A stretch of 64,000 bases of DNA from positions 22,792,759-22,856,758 of the forward strand of contig NC_044012.1 in assembly GCF_900496995.4 (NCBI RefSeq). Reading direction: 5' to 3'. Under the pieces are notes generated by a model. The model was not told where the DNA came from. It saw only the letters and a program-made list of their open reading frames with translations, and did no database searches. Source of the stretch: Aquila chrysaetos chrysaetos. Lineage: Eukaryota; Chordata; Aves; Accipitriformes; Accipitridae. The translations under genes and the position numbers were made by a program. Positions 39,301 through 51,048 of the stretch are shown here, in pieces (the first letter of the stretch is position 1; every line of letters begins with the position of its first letter).

Positions 39301-40360
39301 TTGCTGCCTCGCGGCATATGCCAGCTGAGCCTCAGAAAACAGACAGGAGCGAAGAGGAGGAAACTAGCTGCTGCTGGAGCACGAGGGCTCATTTGGCACT
39401 GCAGCTGGGAGGAAGCAGCTCTGGTTAACGCTACTGCCAAGGCATCCCGGGGGAGAAGGTGACACGTCAGCAGCGTCAGTGTCTCCATTACTGCCAAGGA
39501 GCCTGTGCAATGGCTCTGGGACTCAGCGCTTGAAAGCGAGGGGTTGGCAAGAGGTTTCTGGGGATGTGTTTTCACTTGCAGTGGAGTGGGAACACATGAT
39601 GTGCACGCACACCAGTCCCAGCCCTGCAAACCTGGAATGCCTCACTTGAGGTACTGAGTAGCACCAGGCTTCAGTGGTGATAGCACAGAACTGTCAGTGC
39701 CCCATGCCTATGGGCAGTGTGGAGAATGGGGCTTTGACCAAAGCATTTCTCTTTGCAGAAGAACATCCTGGGCACCCAAGTCATCCATGGCTCTGGGCAG
39801 AGAGACCACTTAACTTCAGACTGCACCCCAAGGGATGGAGTTCATGACCAACAGAGATGTGATGTGCAAGCTGTGTAGGGTCCAATTCATTCTGCCAGTA
39901 GACCATGCTGGGCTTGCTCCAGTCCACAGGTCTCTCACAGGACAATCAGTGAATGGGCAGTGGCTTGGAAGAGGCAAGAGCAAGGCGGAGAACATCTGCT
40001 CATGGACATCTGAGGCACAATCTGGTACGATGTGGAAAGCCCATCTAGCCCACAGGACGCTTGTGAAGCTGTAAAGCCCACCTAAGCCATGGGGCATCCT
40101 GCATCCCTCCCACATGCTGTTCCCTCCTCACCCACAACAGCCTCTCCTGGCCAGGCTGGCTGGTACCTCCTGGATTATGGGGCCAGATTTCCTAAGGTTA
40201 GCGGAGTTTGCCTGAAAAAGCCAACTGACTTTTGCCCTTTGGTAACAAGGGCTGGCTCCCAGCCAGGACCTATGTCGTAGACTTTGAAGAGATGGAGAGG
40301 TTGTACCTGGAGCCAAGCCTTTGTGCGAGCCCTGAGTGGGTGGGGTGGCTGTGGAACATG
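33374..40360. other. Intergenic DNA between the divergent SDR genes
   Basis: About 7 kb of moderately AT-rich sequence. I searched for a third SDR copy (TGxxxGIG, NNAG and YRCSK codings) and found none. Open frames are short; one of 108 codons at 37540-37866 is lysine/arginine-rich and matches nothing I know. I recognise no further interspersed repeat, although old decayed ones may be present. Confidence 0.4.
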
Positions 40361-40361
40361 C

Positions 40362-40367
40362 TATAAA
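40362..40367 (+). promoter_or_regulatory. Putative TATA box of SDR-B
   Basis: TATAAA (in GCTATAAAGAAG) lies 63 bp before the SDR-B start codon. This would put transcription start near 40392 and give a 5' leader of roughly 30 nt. No CpG island is present here. Confidence 0.5.
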
Positions 40368-40424
40368 GAAGCATTAAGGAGCTGAGCAAACAATGCAAGC
40401 TGAAGCAGAGGAAGGAGAAGCAAT

Positions 40425-42851
40425 ATGGGAGAGCTTCATGTCCGCTCCCTTCTGGTGACTGGGGCCAACCGGGGAATTGGCCTGGAGCTTGTGCGGCAGT
40501 TCCTGGGGATGCCAAGCCCACCCGCATGGGTCTTTGCAGCTTGTCGGGACCCCAAGGGACAGCGAGTGCAGGTGAGGCTGGGCTGGGACGCAGTGGGTTG
40601 TGCTGGGGGACAAAGGGACAGGGCAGCAGGTCGGAGCACAGGGGGCTGCAGCCGGGCACCCCAAGTCCTGCAGGACAGGGCAGCCATGTTGGGACACCCC
40701 TGAGATGAGCTGTTCATGGGATGTGTAGAGGGCACAGGGCTCCTCTGGGACAAAAGTGGCAACTTGCTGCTTCCCATCTACTCAAGGGCTTGAGGCAAAG
40801 GGCTTGTGTCTGCCACGGCAGGGTGGGATGTGAAGCAGTGGCACGTGGTGCATGCAAGAGGCACGGAGCCCCATCCATCGGGAGCAGGGCAGCCGGAGCA
40901 GGGTGCTGGGCATGAGGTGGTGCAGGACAGAGACAAAGTGACACGGGCTTTGCCTGGGAAAGGCTGAGCCTCTGTGCAGCCAGTCCAGCCTCGCCGTGCC
41001 CACACAGTCCCCTCTCTTGCAGGAGTTACAGAATTTGGCCTCCAAGCACCCCAACCTGGTCATCATCCCACTCGGTAGGTGCCCTGAGGTGGGGAGTCCC
41101 TTGCCCTGGTTCGCCTGGAGAGTGCCCGGGCGCTGCGCACACCCAGGGAGCCCTGTGCCATGAGGGAGCTGTGCCGACGGGACACTGGGCACTGCCATCC
41201 CTCCTGCCCATGGCCAGCCCCGAGGCCACGTCCCTGGGGGGACACAAGGGCCTCCAAGTCACCACAGGGGTGTGGGCACTGACCTGCCCTTTGTTGGCTC
41301 TGCAGAAGTCACTGACCCCGCCAGCATCAAGGCAGCTGCAGCCAGAGTTGGGGAGCACCTGGGGGGCTCAGGGCTGAACCTCCTCATCAACAACGCTGGA
41401 ATTGCAAAGGCGAGCTCACTTGATAACGAGACGCTGGAGAACATGACCCAGATTTACACCACCAACACAGTTGGGCCCCTGTTGCTGGGCCAGGTGAGAC
41501 CATCAACCCTGGAACTGCAGCGCAGCTCTGGGGAGCATCTCTTCCCGTGGCCCTGGCTTCCTGAGCTGGGTCGTCCCGGGGGGCACGAAGGGCTGCTGGG
41601 AGAGGGTCCTGGCTCCGCTCCAGTGCTGATGGACTCTCACTCAACAAGAAGCTCATGGAGCTGTGAGCTGGAGCTCAGGACCTGGAGCCTGGGGGGCTGG
41701 GGCAGCGCGAAGAGGAGGGAAGATGCTCCGGTGCTGGCGCCAATGTTGCCTGCTGGGGAAGGAGCTGGCCCTTGTCCCTGTGCCACCTCTGTGCATGGCC
41801 CTATCTCCTCTCTTCTCACAGGCGTTCCTGCCCTTGCTGAAGAAGGCTGCCCAGGGGAGCCCGGGCTCAGCACTGAACTGCAGCAAGGCAGCCATCATCA
41901 ACATGTCCAGCTCTGCAGGCTCCATTGAGGAAGTCTTTTTATGGAATTATGGACAAGTTGTCTCATACCGCTGCAGCAAGGTATTGCCACACTGCACCAG
42001 GTGTAAGCCCAGACACTTTCCTCTCCAAATGATCTCGCATGCCTTCCAACCTCCCCCTCAGTCCCTGCACCTCTCTGCACTGTGACTGTGCTCCCGTCAG
42101 TCACTGGGTCCCTCCCAGGAACATTCCTGTGCCTGGCCCTGGGTCCCACCTCAGAGGGATGTGCTGGGATGGGCCCTCGGCTGGGCTGGGCGTCTGCATG
42201 GGGATAGTGCAGCAGCACTATGTGCCCTGGGGAACTGGCTCCACCCGCCCTTCCCTGCCCCAGCCGCGGGGTCCGGACATGTCCCCTTGCAGCCACCCTT
42301 TCCCTCCCACCACCATCCCTGCCGCATTTCCCCACAGGCTGCTCTGAACATGCTGACCAAGTGCCAGTCCCTGGGGTACCGGGAGCATGGCATCCTCTGC
42401 GCTGCTCTCCACCCTGGCTGGGTGCAAACCAACATGGGGGGCTCAGGATCACAAAAGGTAAGAGAGCTTTTTGGTCTGGAAGAACTTTTTATTTGCGAAT
42501 GCAGAGCTTGCTGTGGATTGAACAGTCCCAGACATGCTGGGCTCTGGGGGAATTCTTTGGCAGATACCCTGAGCTGGAGGTGTATGAGGGAAGGAGAGAC
42601 GGGGAACTCTTCTTGCCCTATGCTGGCCTCTCCTCACTCACTCCAGAGAACCCCAAGCCCTGAGCAATGATCTACTCCAGGGCAGACCTTAGCCAGGTCT
42701 TTGACACGTGGCTGTGTTTCTCCTTGTGCCCCTGCAGCCCCCTGTGAGAGTGGATGAGAGCGTGCGAGGGATGCTGAAGGTGCTCTCCTCCCTCTCCGAG
42801 AAGGAGACTGGGACCTTCCTGGACTGGGAGGGGAAGGTTGTGCCCTGGTGA
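40425..42851 (+). CDS. SDR-B: C-factor/Sniffer-type short-chain dehydrogenase/reductase
   Basis: Paralogue of SDR-A and a probable carbonyl reductase. Six exons: 40425-40571, 41023-41074, 41306-41493, 41822-41980, 42338-42457 and 42738-42851, every junction GT/AG with phases 0,1,0,0,0. The protein has 259 residues beginning MGELHVRSLLVTGANRGIG. Motifs are TGANRGIG (12-19), NNAG (95-98), a serine cluster in NMSSSAGS (156-163), YRCSK (178-182) and the C-terminal WEGKVVPW shared in form with SDR-A (WEGKAIPW). Exon lengths equal those of SDR-A except exon 3 (188 against 191) and exon 5 (120 against 111). All catalytic residues I expect are present, so it looks functional. Substrate unknown; no symbol assigned. 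Confidence 0.93.
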
Positions 42852-42915
42852 GATGTCAGCCCAGGATCCTGACAGCAGGTCCCTTTGCTGCTGCACCAAG
42901 TTGTGCCTGTGTCTT

Positions 42916-42921
42916 AATAAA
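42916..42921 (+). terminator. Poly(A) signal of SDR-B
   Basis: AATAAA lies 65 bp after the SDR-B stop codon, followed by a TG-rich stretch (TTTGTGTGTAAAC), as expected for a cleavage region. Confidence 0.8.
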
Positions 42922-43069
42922 TTTGTGTGTAAACAATAAGTAGCACTGTTTGAGCCTTTCTCTTGGTCTCCCTTTAACTATCACTGTGAGAGTCTTTACT
43001 AGTGCTTTGAGTCAACTTCTTAGAATTATTTCTCAATATAATTGAGCTAAGCTGGTCTGAATGTCTGAT

Positions 43070-43620
43070 GTCCTTTGACTGGGGGTCTGGCCATCATCCT
43101 GGTAGGGCTTTGTCCCTGGGCACAGAGGGACTCATCCCACAGCTCTCCCTTTGAATGGCAGCACAACCTTCTGATGCATCAGTCGCTGCTCCCAGTGAAC
43201 CCTTCCTTGTTTGTAAGAACAAGGGCCAGCAGAGCACAGCTCCTCCTTGGCTCCTCTATCACATGTGTCAGGAAGTTATCACCAATGCCCTCTGGGAACC
43301 TCCTGGGTTGCTTATGTCCTGCTGCGTTGTCCCTCCAGCAGATATCAGGGTGGTTAAAATACCCCATGAAGACCAGGACCTGCAAACATGAGGCTACTTC
43401 TAGCTGTCTGTAGAAGGCCTCATGCACTTGTTCCTCCTGATCAGGCAGCCTACAGCAGACACCCACTACAATGATACCCATCCCAGTCTTTTCCTTAATC
43501 CTGACCCATAAGCTCCCAGTTGGCTCATCACTCATCCCCAGGCAGAGCTACATGCATTCCTGCTGCTCTCTCACATAAAGGGAAAACCCATAAAGACCCC
43601 CACCAGTGTCCCAGGACTGA
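43070..43620 (-). mobile_element. CR1 LINE ORF2 fragment (endonuclease region)
   Basis: On the minus strand, 43179-43535 is open and encodes a peptide with VGVCCRLPDQEEQVHEAFYR, then VFMGYFNHPDICWRDNAAGH and LTHVIEEPRR. These are hallmark stretches of the CR1 endonuclease domain (VGVCYRPPDQEEEV..., GDFNHPDICW, ...LTNKEG). The canonical GDFNHP is GYFNHP here. Neighbouring sequence to about 43600 continues the homology in other frames, so the copy is decayed. The ends are approximate. It separates SDR-B from the CCDC81-like gene. Confidence 0.88.
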
Positions 43621-44109
43621 GGATGCTGCTGTGTGCATCTATCTCTGAGCCTTGTCCTTATCCCAGGAGCCGGAACACCGCTGTGTGCACAGCCCCCACG
43701 CCAGCAACGGTGGCACAGCCTCTCCAGCTGGGACCAATGAGCTGAACAGTTCATCTGGAGTGCACAAGGTGAGCCCCTGTCTGGGACCACCCCCCCATGG
43801 CTCTCAATGCCCCCCCATTCTCCCTGGGGACTGGGCTGTGAGGTGGGGATAGCACTCCACACCACCCACCACACCACCCTTCCCTCTCGTAGGGCAAAAT
43901 CTGGCAGAATCTGCGGGGGTTAACGGGGAGTCAGAGAGGTCTTGCAGCCCCTCTGTGACATGATCTGGGGTCACAGTGTGACATTGCATGCCAGGATGGT
44001 GCTGGAGACCCTTTGGTGAAGCCAAAGAAGGAGGTGGAGATCGTGGAGGAGACGTTTCCTTCTCACCCTCCTGCTACAGGAGTTAACCCAGACGGACGAG
44101 GGGACAAAG

Positions 44110-47100
44110 ATGGAAAACCTGTGGCCGGATGCATTTCCAACACTCAAGAATCTCACCTCCAGTGGTGAGGCTTGCAGAAGTTATTTTCTGAATGTTATAG
44201 ACAGTATTAACTATGAAAGTAGCTGTAGAAACACAGGGGCTTTTGGGGGAAGACTGGACATGGCTGATGGGTACAACAAGAGCCCTGTCTGATCATCCCT
44301 CCCTGGCTTAGGGATCATTTTGGCAGCCAGGATTCCCAGGTCCTCTTCCTGAGGACCTTCCTCTGCCCTTGCCTTGCTGCCCACTCCCCAGGTCAAAGCC
44401 CCTGGCACCAAGGGTTGCTTCCTGCCTTGCAAAGGGGATTGCCCACACGGAGCTCCCAGCCACAGTGGCCATGCAGAGTCGATGAGCACAGAGGGCTGAC
44501 AGTGGTCCCTGCAGGGGAGATACATGGGGTCCCCTGAGCCTCCGAGCCCTCTGTGGACACTACACCATCCTCTCGCTGGTGTGTACATCTATTCTACATC
44601 TCCTGTCTTGTGGAGCACCTTACATGTTTTCAATTGGGGTGGCAATACATTTAATCTCACTCATCATCTCCTTGGGTAAGAGTGTGCTGAAGGGTTGTGA
44701 GCTTGCTAACTTGGAGCATGACACATCTTTCGCTTGCTTTCCAGAGATCCTTATGATTTGGGACAGCGTGTCGGAATGCATTAGACAGCACTTGGCACAG
44801 GATAGGGTGGGTCTTGCATCCTCTTCCTCCCCTTGTGAAACCCTGAGGGCTTGCCTTGTCCGGACAATGCTGTGCCACCAAGTGCCATCACTTCCCCACT
44901 CTGAAAGCAGAAGCAGTCGCCTGGTAGGACACTGCTGTCAACAAACATGGCACAGACCAGCTTCTCTGGCACCTGTGATAAAAATGAAAGTCCAGATGAA
45001 GTAGAAGAAAGTGTTAAGCACTTTCTGGGTCTTCTCTCATCTCCAGTGCCAGAATGGGAAGACCATACCCTGGTGCCTCTTTAAGGGTTTGTTGGAAACC
45101 CTTCCCATTTTATCTAGGGGAGGGATGTCAGCTCTGTTGTCACTTTTCCCAAAAGCTTTCTTCTGCAGAGCAGAGGAGAAAGAGCAAAAAAGACCTGGAG
45201 TACATGCTTTCTCTCCAAAGCTTCCTCAGTGTCCCATCCTGGCCTTTGTAGGCTCAGGGTGGGCAATGCACAAGGCAGCATCCCCATGCTCTGGCAGTCA
45301 TTGGATACTTATGATTGTTCCTTCTTTTTACCTCCACTGTTCTCAGGGTGTCCGACCGTTAGGAATCGGGACATTCTATGTTCTTAAAGACTACATGCAC
45401 ACTGTGAACAGCGAGGTTTCGATTGTTCGGAGACCCATGTTTCATATGTCCAAGGTGGTTGCAGATGAATGTAACCTCAGCTACGCTGAAGAAGATGTTC
45501 CTGGTAAGAAGATGGATTAGAACATTTGCCTGCCCTTGCACCACCCTTGAGGCGTATGCTAACCACTGTTAAGGCGTGACTGAATGCCTAAAGGTGTCCT
45601 GAGAACAGCCTCAGCTTGTTCAAGCTGAACAGGCCACCAAAGAGCAATTTCTTGGAAAGACCCATTGGGTGTCCTTTTTTCATGATATGCCTTCAGCTGG
45701 AGGATGTCTTCTTTAATTGCTTTCACGCTTGGCTCCATATCATTCATGGTTAGGAATGTTAGGACTACTGCTTTCAGACTAATTTATTGGATCTGATATT
45801 TCTGATGAAACTGAGATAAAGCTCATGGTCTGCCTTTATGGTGCTGCCTATCTACTTGTAAGGGAAACGGCCGGAGTTCCTACTGGCTCATGGTCTGCCT
45901 TTATGGTGCTGCCTATCTACTTGTAAGGGAAACGGCCGGAGTTCCTACTGGCTCTTACAGGCTCCTTCTAGAGCAAAGTGGGTACAAGTCACTTGTAGAC
46001 ACACCAGAACCAAAGATGAGGACAAGAGTTTGTGGAAGGACTCATGGATGGCCAGATCTGCCATGGCTTCTGCTCAATGCGGCTGCAGTGTGACATGGAT
46101 GATGCTGTGGGGTAGGAAGAGCTTGGGTCTGTGTTTGGAGGGGCTCTTCTTTTTCACGTGACCCCATCTTCCATGTGATTGAAACATCAGGTGGGTGTCT
46201 GGGTATGAGGGGCAGGGGGACAGAAGTATGCTGCTGTGCAGTCCTTGCATTTTGCTCCTCCATGGCTTCTCCATGAGTCTGGCACAGACTTAGTGGGAGT
46301 GCACTGGGTGTGGGCACACTTGTGGCCGAGCGCCATGGACTTTGTCGTGGGATCTGCACCTGTCTCCCCTGCCCTCCCACACAGTGTTCATCCCCCAGGC
46401 ACTCTTAGGAGCTGCTGGCATGAGATTCAACAGACTGCTCTGTAGCAGTGTCCTGCCTGAAGCTGCTGACACCTTCTTGGAGCCTATGCTGTCCTGCTGC
46501 AGAGATGATTTTGTTCCTCTTTTTCTGTTCTCTAGCTGATGTAACAGTCGTCCCTCTGAGGTGTGAGGAGCTCTCCGTGTGTGCCCAACTACCTTTTACA
46601 ACAGTGCAATGTTGTGTATATGAGACTGTGACATCATTCTTTCGGGCCACCTCTAAAAGACAGGACACAGACTTTGTCTTCAAGTCCATCGGCATTCTTT
46701 CCATAAGAAACAGGGAAGTCACTATGAGATTTTTTGATGACTTTCTCCTCACTGTGGATGGCACTGGAAAGCTGCTGGAAGCCCTTCTCAGTGTGAGTTG
46801 ATCCCTTCCCTGTGCTATACCTCATCCTTCCGGACACCTGTCAAAGGATGACTGACCTGATTTCTGGTGGCCTGTCAGGACCCTCCCAGCCACTGGGGCG
46901 GTCATGGTCTACAGCAGTGCCAACTCTGTAGTGTCCTGCTCTCCTACGCAGTGGTATAGTTGACATAGAGAATCCAGGAAGAGTCACCTAGAGTTAGATC
47001 AAGGCTCTACCTAGCCCAGCATCCCACTTTCTGTCGTAGAAACGATAATGGTGGGGCTTTGATGGGTACAAAAGTAGAAACTGTCTATGGAAAGAGTGCC

Positions 47101-50100
47101 AAGACATGGGGACATGCCCATTACATGTCCCATCCTACTTCAGCCCTCACAGAAAGATAAGGTTTAGTTCCCCTGCATGTTAACAGTCCTGGGGTGACCT
47201 TACTGCTTTTGAATCAACTTCTTGGACCACGTTTGGGATGCTGGCGCAGCAGCTTCAGTTCCCCATATTCCTGTTGTGAACCTGAGAGATGGCAGCTTGC
47301 ATGGGGCAACATGTGGCAGTGTTATTGCTCCTTGCCAACTCTGAGCTGTGCAGCTTCTTCCTGAAAAGCTGAGGGGCTCATATTAGCCAAAGAAAACTTC
47401 GTTATAGTATGTCTGAGTGGCCATGTCTTCTCTGAGAAGAAGACAACTTTATAAGCAAGGTAAAAATGTCCCTTGAATGCTCTCACATATCTGTCTCTGT
47501 TTCAGACCTCAGGGAGGAGACATCTGGTGGTATCAGGCAGAGAAAGTCTTGATTTTCACATGGGTCCTGGCAGTGTCTTCTTGTTGCCACAGTAAGTTTG
47601 CTTCTCATTGGTTGAGGAACTGAGGCAACATTTTCCATAAGGTTTCGCCTGATCCATCTCTTTCTTCTGGGTGCAATTTCAAAATGGAAAGATCCCAGAA
47701 TTTCCTAAACATGGATTGTACAGGAAAAGTGTCCTTGAGTGGGTACCAGATTCATACAAGTCCTGTGTTTGCCACAGAGCCATGCCTTTGGTGAGACTTG
47801 AGGGCCCCAAGTGCCCCTAAATGCCTGGTTCCTGAGTCCCTGGGGGACAGGAGGAGTGATTTCCCCTCCTGTACTTGAGTGGGGTTCTTCAGAGTTCTGA
47901 CCTGAGTCTGGGGCTGCTCGTTAGTGTGCTTAATGGCCATGGGGATGGTGGTTATGCCCTGACATGAGCCTGAGAAGGTCTGCAAGAGAGCTGCAGGGAA
48001 GGGTTAGAATTCAAGCTAACATTGGCCAGTTGGTTAAAGAGAGAGTAGTCTGTTCTCCATGTGCATGAACAGGAAGAGGAGATGAGAGATGGCCTTCAGT
48101 GAGGGAGTCAAGTTTTTCAGTTAGGATTGGGAAGCCCTGAAGCAGACTGATGGGACCTCTCATGTGCTCCCAAGCCACGGACATCTTGATTGTGTGACTG
48201 TTTCCTAACACAGCTCTCTGCTTTGGAAAGCAGCAGCTTGAGAGACCTTCTCAAGTGTCTCCATGACTGCATTGTTGATGGAAGATGCAAAGGGAATGTG
48301 GTAGCCCTTTCTTCAATCCGGCATCTTCTCATTTCGAGGTTTGATTTTACACTTCCCTCTGAGAAAGAAGCCCTGGAATGTCCCTCTGTAGGACCTCTGA
48401 AGGCCACAGAAGACAGGGAGGAGGAGGAAGAGAAGAAGGAGAAGGAGGAAGAAGAGGGTGATAAGCAAATTAAGACTGGTGGTAATGTCACATTTGACTT
48501 GTGAGAGAGCCGTGTGTGTGTGTGTGTGGGCACGAGTGCTTGTATGTGGGTGTTCCTTTAGTCATCAGCAGTAGGTGGTTGAAGCCAAGGCCAAAACGTG
48601 GTGCTCTGGGAGGGAAGACTGCATCTCTTGTGTCTCACTGTACACAAGCTCAAGTTACTCACTATGGAAGAAGACCTCATGGCAACACACTTTCCCCCAG
48701 GGCTCTGTGCCCTGGTATATATTGCGAGTAGCTCCTTCATTTTAGGAAGTTCTGCCTTGAGCTGCCAAGGGTAGAGGGGTCTACCTCTCCCACAGATCCT
48801 GTGCACTTGAATGTGGGGAGAAAAATTGCCTGGAGATGAGTTTTAAGAGGCTGATATGCTGTGCCAAAGTCCTCCTAGAGAGCAAGACCTCTTTGAGATG
48901 ATGATGTCAAGGGAATTGGATTGTTTTATCAGATGCTGGAGCTGATCTGCATGTCATTCTTGTTAAATAGCCCCAAAGATGTGCTCTGAAGAGTCTTCCT
49001 CTTGGATAGTTCCAGAGAGTCCTCCTACTGAACGTCTCCTTTCTCGAGGAAGGCAGTCTTGGTCTCCGTCCACGCTATCTGGCCTGAAGAAGGGAAAGGG
49101 GCAGGAAGGCAAAGGAAGAAGGTCACCTGGCAGGTGAGCCTCATGGACAAATGGAGGAGGGTGACCCTGTGTTCTTTGATTTCTTGAATGAGTTGTTCCC
49201 TTTGTATGCAGTGTTGGTATTGTCTCTGAAGGATTGTTCAGGTTTGTCATGGTGACTGATATTTGTGTGAAGAATTACTCCAGGAACTGAGGAAATGTTT
49301 CTCCTTCCTTTTTGATGTCTATGAACCTCCTCTTATTTCAGCATAAATGATGCCGCTTTTCAAAGAAAAATGAAATTCAGAACATCTTCCCCCAGCAAGA
49401 CAGAGCAGTGTCTGTGTTCACTGTTTTCTACCTTGCATTCAGTCAGCTGGAGGACTCTGATTTAATTCCAAATCTGGTGGTCAGGGCAGGTTGTCTGGCA
49501 CAGGAGGAGTGCCAGAGAGAGCTAATCAACAGCTTTGCTTTTCTCCCTCAAACACTTCCTCCTTCTCCTGCACTGGCTGCCCCCAAAATACAGCCTTTAG
49601 TGTGTGACCACCACAGTGCAGTTCACAGGAGGAGGGTCACGGTCCCTCCAGGCTGTGGTTATTGCAAAAGTCACTGTTGTTCTCATTGTTCCCTCAAGAT
49701 GGGGACCACGTGTGTGTGTTACAGCTCATGTGAGTGCTACAACTCAAGGTTTTCTTCCTCCACTGTTGACACGAAACCAAGTAGCCAAATACACCCAACC
49801 CTCCCTCAGAACTGACATCTGCTGCAGAGGCTGGCACTGAGCTACTCGTGAGCACAAGATGAAGAACAGCCTCATCCCGTACCCATATCAGCTCACCCTC
49901 TTGGCTATTTTCAGCTTTCTGCCAAGAATTCAGGTGGTGGAAAAGGACAGCAAGCACAAGCAAACTCTCAGTGTCAGACCTCAAACCACACTTCCCGTTT
50001 TCAGAAATGAAAAGAGGATGTCTCCATCACACCAGGAAACCAGTCCTCAGGTCAGGGTTTGGATCAGCTCCAGGAGGGGCTAAAATGGGATATGGGTGGA

Positions 50101-51048
50101 GGTCCCATGGGATACTGGACAGGGTCATTGAGGGCTCTTGGTGCCCTCAGGGCCTCCAACTCCTCCAACCAAGCCATCTTCGTGGTTTGTGTGCTCTGAC
50201 CTGCTGAAGGATTTAATCTCACGGTTCCTGCTCTGAAAAACTGCCATTCCCTCCCCTCATTTACCTCATCATGAGTGAGGTCAGCATAAGAGTGTGGGGC
50301 CAGTGGGGAACAGATGTCCCCCCCCAACCCTGAGGGCTGTGCTGGGGTGATTCTCCTGGTTCCTCTGCTACTGCTGCAGGTCCCTGCCCAGGGCGGTTTG
50401 TCCCATAGGGGTTTCTGAGGGTGGAGCAGAACATGCTGGAGGGCTGCACAGACCCTGTAGCCACTGGCATCTCCACTGCTGAATGTTCAGAGCACCTGAG
50501 GGAGGTGAGAAGCCTCCTAAAAATCATCCTCTGGCACCAATGCAGGCTAGGTGGTCTCAGGAAACATTGACAGAGATTTGGCCATGGTCCCCACTGCCAT
50601 CGATTGGGAAAGAGGAGAGGACTGCTCCCTTCCTACACAGAGCCACGGTGAAGAAGAAGCTGGAGAGTCTGCAGGGGCTACACAAACTGAACATGTTCAC
50701 CAACCTCAGCCCAGGAAACTTGAGCAGAAGCACCTGTCCGAGGCGTGAAGGACTCCAACTCCGGAGCTCTGGGGCTGGGTACGGCATCGTCCCCTTTCCC
50801 ATGACCTGGCTTAGACCCTCATGCCAGGCAGCCCCAAGTTGCCTCCAAGTTGAAGGCAGTGGGAAGGCAGGAGGGTCTCAGCCAGAAGGTGAGAGACACT
50901 TTTCTCTTGCTGTTGCAGCCAGCTTTCTGTGCGAGCAAACTACACCCTGCAACTCTTGGAGACTTACCACACGCGTCGGGAAGAGTGGAGCAGGAGAGTA
51001 GAGCTGAATCAGCAGAGGAATTACGAAGAGACTCAGTTATTCTGGTAA
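44110..51048 (+). CDS. CCDC81-like protein with two tandem HU-like domains
   Basis: Ten exons join in one phase-consistent frame of 462 residues: 44110-44164, 44745-44806, 45347-45503, 46536-46792, 47506-47591, 48231-48481, 48971-49133, 49915-50050, 50409-50504 and 50923-51048. Residues about 19-91 form the first HU-like domain (EILMIWDSVSECI, GIGTFYVL, RRPMF), and 92-177 the second (DFVFKSIGILSIRNREVTMRFF), both in the order found in CCDC81. Exon 6 adds an acidic/lysine-rich stretch, exon 7 a Ser/Pro/basic one, exon 8 FLPRIQVVEKDSKHK, which recalls the linker after HU2, and the last exon REEWSRRVELNQQRNYEETQ, which recalls the CCDC81 C-terminus. Human CCDC81 is about 650 residues; the long coiled coil and cysteine-rich end are missing. 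CCDC81 acts at centrosomes and basal bodies; the role of this bird copy is unknown. Exons 1-5 and 10 are firm, 6-9 less so. Confidence 0.75.
45821..45950. repeat. Perfect 65-bp tandem duplication
   Basis: The 65-bp unit starting GCTCATGGTCTGCC at 45821 is repeated without any difference at 45886-45950, and a third copy starts with GCTC only. It lies in intron 3 of the CCDC81-like gene. Identity implies a very recent event or an assembly join. Confidence 0.95.

Noticed and set aside
48213-48230. Upstream acceptor AACACAG at 48213 for exon 6 of the CCDC81-like gene
   Set aside because: It looks stronger, but joining exon 5 to it shifts the frame and meets a stop after eight codons; the acceptor at 48230 keeps the frame.
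49342-49460. Exon after TTATTTCAG encoding INDAAFQRKMKFRTSSPSKT
   Set aside because: It enters in the right phase but has no good donor before its stop, and skipping it gives a fully consistent chain. It may be an alternative terminal exon.
50540-50750. Open stretch between exons 9 and 10 of the CCDC81-like gene
   Set aside because: No acceptor and donor pair in phase, and no resemblance to CCDC81.
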